Source: Thermoflexus hugenholtzii JAD2
GTDB taxonomy: Bacteria > Chloroflexota > Dehalococcoidia > SHYB01
Reading direction: 5' to 3'
Assembly (NCBI GenBank): GCA_945861815.1
Contig: CAMAVV010000118.1
Location: 1-5,571 of the forward strand
DNA: 5,571 nt
Made by a program: the position numbers and the translations under genes. Each line of letters opens with the position of its first letter. Within the stretch, counting starts at the first letter, position 1. Shown here in pieces: positions 1-5,571 of the stretch. The notes beneath the pieces are model-generated. The model had not been told where the DNA came from and searched no databases. It saw only the letters and a list, made by a program, of their open reading frames with translations.

Positions 1-20
1 GTGGCTAATTTTTCAGTGGA

Positions 21-3000
21 TTATTTCCTGTCTCGTAGCGCCGCCAGCACCAGCGGCCTCTCCCCCTCCGTCACCTCTGTAAGATAACTCACCGCCCCTG
101 CCACGCGCGTCGCGATGGGCGCGCCGTCCCGGAAGACGATGCGGTTGCTCGCCAGCGCAGGCACCTTCTCCCCAGGGGTCGCGATGCCCACAAGGTTCAG
201 CGGGTCAGCGCCGCTGATGCCCACAAGCCGCCCCTCAGGCTGTGCGCGGCGTATGGCGCGTACCGCCTCCACCGCCTCAGGCAGCGCATACTGCTCGCCG
301 GTGAAGCCGTCCACAAAGCGCCCGCCTCGTATATCGCCGCGAGCCTCCATGCGACGGTAGACTCGAAGGATGTCGCGCCACGGCGGCAGCCCCGTCTCTC
401 GCTGGGCCACTCGGAAGAAGACGATGCCATAGCGCCGCAAAAGCTGTCGCCCCCAGAAGTCTGCGGCCTGAGTCGAATCGGCGGCAGGCTCAGTGCGCGT
501 TCTAAAGAGCGCCCACCGTCCCGTCGCCGCAGGCAGCGCCGACGGCTGTGCGACGCCGAACCACCTCGGCGGTCGTCGCTTCGATGTCTCGCCGCGTCCC
601 GCCGAAATGAGACCCCGCAACCCGGCAAAGCCATCGCCGGTGATGAGCCCCGCCGCGACGAGTTCGCCTAATGCGTTGCGCACCTCCGTCGGCAGGCGGC
701 GCGTGGCGTGCACAAGCTCTTGGAAGAAGCTCGCGCCTTGTCTCTCCAGGTGCGCCCGCAGTTCCTCCGCCAGGCCGCTCAGCTTCACCTCGCCATTGAC
801 GTAGGGCGCGATACCGAGCCAGTGCGGCAGGTCCTGTCTCAGCATGATGGAGACGGGCGACGACCGTGTCGGCCCGGCCTTGCGCCCATCGCCGTTCGTT
901 GGCGGGAAGAGCCGCCCCCAGGCCACCTGGCCCGAGAAGCAGAGCTCGTCTAAGAACATGCCGCTGTACTTCTCCATCCGTGACGCCAGGATGTCGCTCT
1001 CCCATGCCCCCGCTGGCGCTTGGAAACCTTGCAGCTCTTCGATGATCTTCGCCAGGCCGCTTGCCCCTTGCAGCCGCGACTCCCGCGCGACGTGCTGCCA
1101 TGAAAATAGGAATCGGACGTACTGTGCCGCCGTTGTCGGCTCGATCTCCTTGCGCAGCGTATCCAGCGTGTAGCGATGGATCCGCGCCAGTAACCGCCTG
1201 TCGCACCACTCCGTCCCCTGCGCCCGAAGTTCCCCTTCCTTCTCAGGGAAGGGGTTAGGGGTTAGGTCGAAACCACTTTCACTCGCTCTCGGGCTGATTG
1301 GCCCCCGCATCGCGAAGCCTTCCGTCTCCAACGCCACAAGCGCCGCGTTGATATCGCTGACAGGCAAGGCGAGTGACGCCGCAAGCGCACGGTCGAAAAC
1401 CGGGCCAAGCCCTTCGAGGCGGCTGCGCACAATCTCCCGCATCGCCTCTTCACGCTCCCACGTCCGTGCGCGTTCGCGGGCAGGCGCTTCGATGCGCGGC
1501 GACGTCGCTACGCCAGGAAAAACTGCCTCAAATTGCGGCAATCGCTCCGCCGCCACCCAGATTGAAGGTGCTGCTCCATCGGGTTCCTTACGCCCCGCTG
1601 ATTGCGCCGAAGATTCCCATGTAGGGGCGAGTGGCTGCTCGCCTTTCTGATTCTCCCCCTCTGTGCCCTTGGCGTCCTCGGTTCTCCTCTCTCCCCTGGT
1701 GGGAGAGAATAAAAGAGAGGGGGATATTAACCGCGCTGCACGCTTCGCCCCCGCAAGCTGGTCCAGCAGCCCCTGCCACGGCTTCGCCTCCGACTCCGTC
1801 AAATACCCCAGGAGCGTCAGCGCATCGTGCAGCTCGTCAGGCGTTTCTGCCTGGGGCCACGCCTCCTCGCGCACCCGCGCGATCGCAGCCGGGTCCAGCG
1901 CCGCCAGGTCCCGCGCCGAGGCCACATCCAGGACGCGGCGAGTCTGCACCGCCATCGTTCGCCGCTCTTCCAAAGGCGCATCGTCAAGGAAGGCGTAAGG
2001 CTTGGCCGTGATGATTTCATGAGCCATCGGCGAAGGCTCTGTCGTGTCCTTCGCCACCAGGGTGATTTGCCCATCTTCGACCTTGTGCAGCGTCGCCAGC
2101 AGGCCCTCGATATCCATCGCCTCGTGGAGGCAGTCGTCCACCGTCTGCTTCACGATCGGGTGGTCCGGTATCTCGATGTCCATAGGGACATTCTCGGCGC
2201 AAGCTACTTGCTGCGGGAAAGCGGCCCCTAGAAGGTCGTCGGCGCGCATCCGTTGGAGGTTCGCCGGCACCTTCTTCCCCTTGTCGGAGCGAAGGACAGC
2301 CAGGGAGCGCGTCACATTCCACCGCCATCGCGTCTGGAACATCGGCGCGGCAAGGAGCGCTTGGGTCAGGATATGTTCCGTCGACTCCGACTTCAGATAT
2401 TGGAAGACGTCGGCCAGGGGGAAGCTGTGCTGCGGCCCAAGCGACAGCACGATGTTGTCCTCGGTCGCCGCCGCTTGCAACTCCTGATTGAAGGTGCGGC
2501 AGAACTTCTTGCGAAGGGCAAGCCCCCAGGCGCGATTGATACGTCCGCCGAATGGCGCGTGCAGCACCAACTGCATGCCGCCGCTCTCATCGAAGAATCG
2601 CTCGAGGACCAGCGTCTCTTGCGTCGGCACCACGCCAAGCGCAATCTTCGTCGCCGCGAGGTACTCGACGATCTGCTCCGCCGCCTCCCGGCCTATCCCC
2701 GTCTCCCCGATCAGCCACCCGATCGCCGCCTCCATTCCCCTCCTCTTTCCCTCCTCTCCCTCGATGTCCCGACTCTGTCGAGGATGCTCGATGGAATCGG
2801 CAGGAGAGGAACTCGCGGCAGTCGCAGATTCCGTGTGCGGCACCGGAACGAGAGGTGAGGGTGACTTTCCTTTCCGCTCCCCTTCCCTCGCAGGTCTGTC
2901 GAAGGTCGAGGTCAGCCGAGATCCCGATTCCTCATCGGGAGGCCTGGGGGTTAGGTCTCTTTCCGTATTCCCCAATCTCTTCTCTACCTCCCCCCTTAGC

Positions 3001-5024
3001 CTCGAAACTTCCGCCGATAGCTCCGCCGTTCGCGCAGGCGCTTCACCAAGCCAAAATGGGATCGTTGGCGGTAGGCCTTTCGCATCTTCCACGCGGACCT
3101 TTCCCGGCTCCACACGCAAGATGCGCCATGACGAGATGCCTAACTGAAAGATATCGCCCGGCATGCTCTCGATGGCGAAGTCTTCGTTCAGCGTGCCGAC
3201 GATTGCCCCCTGCGGCTCCAATATCACATCGTAGTCCGCGTTCTCCGGTATCGCGCCGCCTGAGGTCACCGCCGAGATGCGCGCGCCCCGCCTCGCCGTG
3301 ATGCGATGGCCCACGCCGTCATAGTGGATGTGCGCGCTGCGGCGTCCACGTCGCGTCGAGTAGCCCTCGGCCAGCATCTGCACAACCTTGTCGAACTCCT
3401 CCCGCGGCAGGTTGCGGTAGGGATACGCGCCTGTGATGAGCCCGTACAGCCCGTCTTCGCTCCACTCCTCGCTCGCCGTCGCCGCGACGATCTGCTGTGC
3501 CACGATGTCCAGGGCGTTCTGCGGCACCGACAGCTTGTCGAGCTTGCCCTGCCGCGTCGCCCAGATGAGCGACGTGCATTCGATAAGGTCGTCCCGCGTG
3601 ATGGGGAAGAGCCGTCCCTTGGGGACTGCTCCCAGCGTGTGGCCCGACCGCCCGACTCGCTGTAAGAACGTCGCGATGGAGCGCGTCGAACCTATCTGGC
3701 AGACGAGGTCGATGGAGCCGATGTCGATGCCCATCTCCAGTGACGCCGTTGCGATGAGGGCGCGCAGTTCACCCGCCTTCAATCGCTGTTCGGCCTTCAG
3801 TCGCTGCTCCTTCGATAGACTGCCGTGGTGCGATGTGACCTGTCCCTCGCCGAGCCGCTTCGCGAGCTGCAGCGAGAGGCGTTCCGCCAGGCGGCGCGTG
3901 TTCGTAAAGATAAGCGTTGTCTTGTGCTCTTTGACAAGCTCCGCCAGCCTGTCGAACAACTCCTCCCACACATCCAGCGACATCACTGCGCTCATCGGCT
4001 GCGACGGCAACTCCAGCGCCAAGTCCAGCTTCCGGATGTGTCCCTCATTAACAATCACGCACTCCGGTGTCCCTGTCCCCTCCGTTGTAGGGGCCGGTCT
4101 CAGACCGGCCCTCAAATCCTCTGTGCCCCCACCGTCCTCTGTCCACCCCCCTTCCCTCGCAGGTCTGTGGAAGGCCGAGGTCAGCCGAGGTCCCGATTCC
4201 TCATCGGGAGCGTTGGCGATTTGGCCTCCCCTTCTCTGCTCCCCTTCCCTCGCAGGGAAGGGGTTGGGGGTTAGGTCGCCTCTCTTCTCTCCCACCTCTG
4301 CTCCTTGCTCCTCGCTCCTTGCACCCTTCCCCACGTGCCTCGTCCCCACCAAAAATCTCGCTATCTCCTCGATAGGACTCTGCGTCGCCGAAAGCCCGAT
4401 GCGCACCGCCCGCTTTCCCGTCAGCGCATCCAATCGCTCGAGGCTTATCGCCAAGTGCGCGCCCCGCCTATCGTCCGCAACCGCATGTATCTCGTCCACG
4501 ATCACCGTGTGCACCGTTTTGAGCATCGCCCTGCCGCCCTTGCTCGTCAGCAAGATGTAGAACGACTCCGGTGTGGTGACCACCATATGCGGCGGACGCT
4601 TCGTCATCGCCGCCCGGTCCTTCGCCGTCGTGTCCCCAGTGCGCACCATCACGCGGATGTCCGGCGCAGGCAGCCCCGACTGCATCAGCAAATCGCGGAT
4701 CTCCTGCAATGGCTGTTGCAGGTTCTTCTGGATGTCATTGCTCAGCGCCTTCAGCGGCGAGATATAGAGCACATGCGTCGCATCCGCCAGCTCGCCCGAC
4801 ATTCCCTGGCGCACAAGCGAGTCGATGCAGTTGAGGAAGGCGGCCAGCGTCTTGCCCGACCCGGTGGGCGCGGCGATCAGCGTATCTTTGCCCGACTGTA
4901 TCGCAGGCCAGCCGTGCACCTGCGCCGCCGTCGGCCGCTCGAAGCGCGACGCGAACCACCCGCCGATGATCGGGTGGAACTGCGCAAGCGCTGGATGGGA
5001 AGATACTATCGTTCCATCAGACAA
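21..5024 (-). CDS. lhr: Lhr-family ATP-dependent DNA helicase with four in-frame repeat-derived insertions
   Basis: Superfamily 2 helicase of the Lhr (large helicase-related) family; characterised members are ATP-driven 3'-5' single-strand DNA translocases that unwind RNA:DNA and DNA duplexes and are linked to DNA repair. Numbering from the TTG at 5024: Walker A APTGSGKT 52-59, motif Ia SPLKALSNDI 89-98, TTPES 150-154, motif II DEIH 177-180, motif III SAT 212-214, motif IV LIFTNTRR 371-378, motif V ATASLEMGIDIG 425-436, motif VI QRVGRSGH 455-462. A winged-helix and beta-barrel core follows (about 500-850), including a GISSWRI segment near 629-635 whose Trp probably matches the coupling Trp of mycobacterial Lhr. 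The rest is the long Lhr C-terminal region with winged-helix-like segments. The length of about 1667 residues exceeds the usual 1400-1550 because of non-conserved blocks at about 228-320, 686-763, 1099-1152 and 1247-1270. All catalytic motifs are intact, so it is probably functional. A second TTG at 5039 would add five residues but has a poorer ribosome binding site; there is no ATG start in this stretch. Confidence 0.95.
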   Translation of the reverse strand: MSDGTIVSSHPALAQFHPIIGGWFASRFERPTAAQVHGWPAIQSGKDTLIAAPTGSGKTLAAFLNCIDSLVRQGMSGELADATHVLYISPLKALSNDIQKNLQQPLQEIRDLLMQSGLPAPDIRVMVRTGDTTAKDRAAMTKRPPHMVVTTPESFYILLTSKGGRAMLKTVHTVIVDEIHAVADDRRGAHLAISLERLDALTGKRAVRIGLSATQSPIEEIARFLVGTRHVGKGARSEEQGAEVGEKRGDLTPNPFPAREGEQRRGGQIANAPDEESGPRLTSAFHRPAREGGWTEDGGGTEDLRAGLRPAPTTEGTGTPECVIVNEGHIRKLDLALELPSQPMSAVMSLDVWEELFDRLAELVKEHKTTLIFTNTRRLAERLSLQLAKRLGEGQVTSHHGSLSKEQRLKAEQRLKAGELRALIATASLEMGIDIGSIDLVCQIGSTRSIATFLQRVGRSGHTLGAVPKGRLFPITRDDLIECTSLIWATRQGKLDKLSVPQNALDIVAQQIVAATASEEWSEDGLYGLITGAYPYRNLPREEFDKVVQMLAEGYSTRRGRRSAHIHYDGVGHRITARRGARISAVTSGGAIPENADYDVILEPQGAIVGTLNEDFAIESMPGDIFQLGISSWRILRVEPGKVRVEDAKGLPPTIPFWLGEAPARTAELSAEVSRLRGEVEKRLGNTERDLTPRPPDEESGSRLTSTFDRPAREGERKGKSPSPLVPVPHTESATAASSSPADSIEHPRQSRDIEGEEGKRRGMEAAIGWLIGETGIGREAAEQIVEYLAATKIALGVVPTQETLVLERFFDESGGMQLVLHAPFGGRINRAWGLALRKKFCRTFNQELQAAATEDNIVLSLGPQHSFPLADVFQYLKSESTEHILTQALLAAPMFQTRWRWNVTRSLAVLRSDKGKKVPANLQRMRADDLLGAAFPQQVACAENVPMDIEIPDHPIVKQTVDDCLHEAMDIEGLLATLHKVEDGQITLVAKDTTEPSPMAHEIITAKPYAFLDDAPLEERRTMAVQTRRVLDVASARDLAALDPAAIARVREEAWPQAETPDELHDALTLLGYLTESEAKPWQGLLDQLAGAKRAARLISPSLLFSPTRGERRTEDAKGTEGENQKGEQPLAPTWESSAQSAGRKEPDGAAPSIWVAAERLPQFEAVFPGVATSPRIEAPARERARTWEREEAMREIVRSRLEGLGPVFDRALAASLALPVSDINAALVALETEGFAMRGPISPRASESGFDLTPNPFPEKEGELRAQGTEWCDRRLLARIHRYTLDTLRKEIEPTTAAQYVRFLFSWQHVARESRLQGASGLAKIIEELQGFQAPAGAWESDILASRMEKYSGMFLDELCFSGQVAWGRLFPPTNGDGRKAGPTRSSPVSIMLRQDLPHWLGIAPYVNGEVKLSGLAEELRAHLERQGASFFQELVHATRRLPTEVRNALGELVAAGLITGDGFAGLRGLISAGRGETSKRRPPRWFGVAQPSALPAATGRWALFRTRTEPAADSTQAADFWGRQLLRRYGIVFFRVAQRETGLPPWRDILRVYRRMEARGDIRGGRFVDGFTGEQYALPEAVEAVRAIRRAQPEGRLVGISGADPLNLVGIATPGEKVPALASNRIVFRDGAPIATRVAGAVSYLTEVTEGERPLVLAALRDRK
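1232..1268 (-). repeat. LTPNPFP palindromic repeat, copy 2
   Basis: The same 37-base element as at 4241-4277, with three differences. The stem CCCCTTCCTT / AGGGAAGGGG pairs at 9 of 10 positions around a CTC loop. It reads DLTPNPFPEKEGE in the lhr frame, the same frame and orientation as copy 1. It forms the centre of the fourth insertion block (about 1215-1286), between the conserved GFAMRGPISP and the conserved EWCDRRLLARIHRYT. Confidence 0.85.
1626..1643 (-). repeat. Inverted repeat (6-base stem) in block C
   Basis: GGCGAG (1626-1631) and CTCGCC (1638-1643) pair around TGGCTG, preceded by GTAGG. The GTAGGGGCGAG lead resembles the GTAGGGGCC lead of the palindrome at 4087-4111, suggesting a related repeat class. 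It is read as part of KGEQPLAPTW in lhr. Confidence 0.5.
1659..1683 (-). repeat. TED-type degenerate repeat, copy 2
   Basis: Begins CCTCTGTGCCC and continues, after a four-base spacer, with CGTCCTCGG. It reads RTEDAKGTEGE in the lhr frame, inside insertion block C. It resembles the copy at 4119-4143 in both DNA and protein. Confidence 0.5.
1688..1708 (-). repeat. Inverted repeat (8-base stem) in block C
   Basis: TCTCTCCC (1688-1695) and GGGAGAGA (1701-1708) are exact reverse complements around CTGGT. It is read as part of SLLFSPTRGERRTED. CTCTCCC...GGGAGAG hairpins are a common class of interspersed intergenic repeat; there is a single copy here. Confidence 0.65.
2736..2969 (-). repeat. Insertion block B inside lhr
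   Basis: About 78 residues of low-complexity, Ser/Pro/Glu-rich sequence lie between two segments typical of Lhr: TAELSAEVSRLRGEVEKRLG on one side and AAIGWLIGETGIGREAAEQIVEYL on the other. In relatives these segments are close together. The block holds the composite repeat at 2879-2957 and a second stretch (about 2740-2878, read as SPSPLVPVPHTES and SIEHPRQSRDIEGEEG) that has no second copy in the window but has the same non-family character. Edges are estimated by eye. Confidence 0.7.
2879..2957 (-). repeat. Composite LTP / PDEESG-RPAREG repeat, copy 2
   Basis: A 79-base composite. The left end CCCCTTCCCTCGCAG and the right end GGGGGTTAGGTC are those of the LTPNPFP element. The middle is the PDEESG element, with hairpin TCCCGAT (2922-2928) and ATCGGGA (2934-2940). 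It reads DLTPRP, then PDEESGSRLTSTFDRP, then AREGE. Relative to the simple element the middle adds a net 42 bases (14 codons), keeping the frame. It lies within insertion block B. Confidence 0.85.
4091..4111 (-). repeat. Perfect 21-base palindrome read as LRAGLRPAP
   Basis: GGGCCGGTCT (4091-4100) and AGACCGGCCC (4102-4111) are exact reverse complements around a single C. On the minus strand it is translated as part of DLRAGLRPAPT in the lhr frame. From memory, GTAGGGGCCGGTCT-type palindromes are common interspersed repeats in some environmental bacterial genomes; only one copy is present in this window. Confidence 0.8.
4119..4143 (-). repeat. TED-type degenerate repeat, copy 1
   Basis: The sequence CCTCTGTGCCC followed four bases later by CGTCCTC closely matches the arrangement at 1659-1680. 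It reads WTEDGGGTED in lhr. Short ACAGAGG/GACAGAGG-rich strings of this kind recur between genes in many repeat-rich bacterial genomes. The two copies in this window share 18 positions with a four-base divergent spacer. Confidence 0.5.
4148..4210 (-). repeat. PDEESG-RPAREG repeat, copy 1
   Basis: A 63-base segment matching 2879-2941 at 60 of 63 positions. It contains an inner hairpin, TCCCGAT (4191-4197) and ATCGGGA (4203-4209), around a 5-base loop. Its left end, CCCCTTCCCTCGCAG, is identical to the left end of the LTPNPFP element at 4241. It reads PDEESGPRLTSAF then HRPAREG in lhr. The right half of an LTPNPFP element (the LTP coding part) is missing here, so it looks like a truncated or recombined copy. 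Confidence 0.85.
4241..4277 (-). repeat. LTPNPFP palindromic repeat, copy 1
   Basis: A perfect inverted repeat, CCCCTTCCCT (4241-4250) and AGGGAAGGGG (4254-4263) around a 3-base loop, is followed by a G-rich tail ending TTAGGTC. On the minus strand it reads DLTPNPFPAREGE in the lhr frame. It matches the copy at 1232-1268 at 34 of 37 positions. Repeats of this type usually sit between genes in repeat-rich genomes. Confidence 0.85.
4300..4327 (-). repeat. Heptanucleotide tandem repeat in lhr
   Basis: Three 7-base units, GCTCCTT, GCTCCTC and GCTCCTT (4300-4320), are followed by a degenerate fourth, GCACCCT. The minus strand reads AAGGAGC units and encodes ARSEEQGAE inside insertion block A. Because 7 is not a multiple of 3, gain or loss of one unit would shift the lhr frame. 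Confidence 0.7.
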
Positions 5025-5030
5025 ATAAGT

Positions 5031-5035
5031 TCTCC
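5031..5035 (-). promoter_or_regulatory. Shine-Dalgarno site of lhr
   Basis: The minus strand reads GCGGAGAACTTAT directly before the TTG at 5022-5024. The GGAG core (5032-5035) ends 7 bases before the TTG, which is ideal spacing. The competing TTG at 5037-5039 has only a weak AAAGAA upstream. This decides the start in favour of 5024. The site lies just after the stop codon of the upstream gene (5048-5050), which would suit translation by ribosomes finishing that gene. Confidence 0.6.
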
Positions 5036-5047
5036 GCAAGTCGTTCT

Positions 5048-5571
5048 TTAATACAAGGGAACCTTAACAGGCAGGTAAATTATGCCGTTGGGATTGGATG
5101 GGCGCATAAGGTATTTCCTGAGATGAGTTGCCTCTTTGTTAAAGAGGATCAACCTATAGTTTGCCTTTGCCTTTAGGAGCTTTTTCTCTGTTTTGCGCAT
5201 CTTCACAGGAAAATAATCTGGAGCAACATTAAAAGCCTCTCCGATAAGGCTGTACCCTCTTTTTGATGTAGCTTCGATATCGTACCCATGGCTGGTTCCA
5301 AGATTTACAGAGTACTTTTTGAAGGGTAAAGGAACTGAATCTAGTGAGGGTTTGTTGAGCAATCTCCTCACGCCATAAAAAATTAGAATGTCCGAAAGGA
5401 TACGATTTGCCGCTTCGAACATACTCACATCGGGGTACGGGCCTCTTTGAAGAGATCCCCGTTTTAGCTTCAATAAGTAAAGGAAAATCGAACCATCCTG
5501 TTTTACGGGTCGTATCTTTCTGACCTGGCTGAGATAGGCTCTGAGCTCGGCCTGAATGTTCCCTTTTGTGA
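5048..5571 (-). CDS. Unrecognised protein, C-terminal part (possible PD-(D/E)XK-like nuclease fold)
   Basis: The frame is open from the stop at 5048 to the window edge, giving 173 codons and no ATG near the edge, so the true start lies outside the window. A TTG at 5473 is unlikely to be the start because the frame continues upstream with ordinary protein-like sequence (ELRAYLSQVRKIRP). I do not recognise the family. Fragment residues 95-100 read GYDIEA, followed by a hydrophobic strand ending IGEAFNV (about 107-115), a basic segment rich in Lys (about 123-135) and another strand, YRLILFN. An Asp-then-Glu pair at the ends of adjacent strands recalls PD-(D/E)XK nucleases. However, the residue two after the Glu is Phe, not Lys, so this is only a hint and the protein could be catalytically degenerate or unrelated. 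No signal peptide or membrane segment is visible. GC is about 42 percent in two counted 60-base stretches, well below lhr. The stop lies 23 bases before the lhr start, on the same strand. Confidence 0.75.
   Translation of the reverse strand, partial: TKGNIQAELRAYLSQVRKIRPVKQDGSIFLYLLKLKRGSLQRGPYPDVSMFEAANRILSDILIFYGVRRLLNKPSLDSVPLPFKKYSVNLGTSHGYDIEATSKRGYSLIGEAFNVAPDYFPVKMRKTEKKLLKAKANYRLILFNKEATHLRKYLMRPSNPNGIIYLPVKVPLY

Larger units (their letters stand above)
1569..1730 (-). repeat. Insertion block C inside lhr
   Basis: About 54 hydrophilic residues lie between Lhr-like GYLTESEAKPWQGLLDQLAGAKRAARL and the conserved resumption WVAAERLPQFEAVFPGV. The block contains an 8-base-stem hairpin (1688-1708), a TED-type repeat (1659-1683), a second hairpin (1626-1643) and a Ser/Ala-rich tail read as PTWESSAQSAGRKEPDG. 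Edges are by eye. The reading frame stays open across both hairpins. Confidence 0.7.
4065..4343 (-). repeat. Insertion block A inside lhr (between the two RecA-like domains)
   Basis: About 93 residues separate the end of the first RecA-like domain (SAT motif, then IARFLVG) from the conserved resumption at VIVNEGHIRKLDLALELP. In the Lhr family this is normally a short linker. The block is hydrophilic and rich in Gly, Glu and Pro, and it is assembled from recognisable repeat pieces: an AAGGAGC heptanucleotide array, an LTPNPFP palindrome, a PDEESG element, a TED-rich piece and a GLRPAP palindrome. The edges are estimated by eye from family conservation and may be off by several residues. The reading frame is open throughout. 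Confidence 0.75.

Noticed and set aside
1..20. A terminator for lhr after its stop codon
   Set aside because: Only 20 bases remain in the window and they show a T/A run but no hairpin; nothing can be supported.
2736..2969. An insertion sequence or intein within lhr
   Set aside because: The block is under 250 bases, encodes no transposase, splicing or homing-endonuclease motif, and has no terminal inverted repeats with target duplication that I can see.
2552..3301. A plus-strand open frame of 249 codons overlapping block B
   Set aside because: It is low-complexity Pro/Ser/Arg sequence produced by the antisense of lhr and its repeats; no ribosome binding site or family signal is seen.
1232..4277. 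A CRISPR array, given several similar palindromic repeats
   Set aside because: The copies are few, thousands of bases apart or irregularly spaced, of different lengths, and lie inside a coding sequence; there are no regular spacers.
1215..4343. The repeat blocks as true intergenic gaps splitting lhr into several genes or pseudogene pieces
   Set aside because: The frame is open without a stop from 5024 to 21, and conserved Lhr segments resume in the same frame after every block.
3433..4560. A long plus-strand open frame (375 codons) opposite lhr
   Set aside because: It is rich in Ser, Arg and Pro, shows no recognisable motif, and lies entirely opposite conserved helicase motifs on the minus strand. 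Long antisense frames are expected in GC-rich genes.
5048..5473. A complete 141-codon gene starting at the TTG at 5473
   Set aside because: The frame stays open upstream to the window edge for 32 more complete codons of ordinary protein-like sequence, so the gene is cut by the window edge.

Overview
The window is almost entirely one minus-strand gene. It encodes a very long Lhr-type superfamily 2 helicase (start 5024, stop 21). Upstream of it, entering from the right edge, is the 3' part of a second minus-strand gene (stop at 5048) that I cannot name. The two genes are 23 bases apart with no visible terminator between them, so they could be co-transcribed, the unknown gene first and lhr second. 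No RNA gene, transposase, CRISPR array or origin is visible, and no stretch over 300 bases lacks a gene.

The lhr gene carries every helicase motif expected of the family, in order, followed by the winged-helix and beta-barrel core and the long C-terminal region of full-length bacterial Lhr. It also contains about 250 residues that do not look like Lhr, in four blocks (about 4065-4343, 2736-2969, 1569-1730 and 1215-1286). These blocks are built from short palindromic and low-complexity repeats of the kind that normally lie between genes. Examples are two copies of an element read as LTPNPFP-x-x-EGE, two copies of an element read as PDEESG...RPAREG, a perfect palindrome read as LRAGLRPAP, two TED-rich segments, and further small hairpins. 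All are in frame and none introduces a stop. Without the blocks the protein would be about 1420 residues, near the normal size of the family. The gene therefore appears to have been repeatedly invaded by intergenic-type repeats at tolerant linkers, much like the protein-coding palindromic elements known from Rickettsia.

The lhr gene is GC-rich (above 60 percent in the stretch I counted). The upstream gene is about 42 percent GC in the two 60-base stretches I counted, so it probably has a different history, perhaps horizontal acquisition. It has a pattern (GYDIEA, then a hydrophobic strand ending IGEAF) that loosely recalls PD-(D/E)XK nucleases, but it lacks a clean catalytic lysine, and this reading is tentative.

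The host is a bacterium with a moderately to highly GC-rich genome full of short interspersed palindromic repeats. From memory, LTPNPFP- and GLRPAP-type repeats are frequent in Chloroflexota and related environmental lineages. The sequence alone does not prove that assignment.
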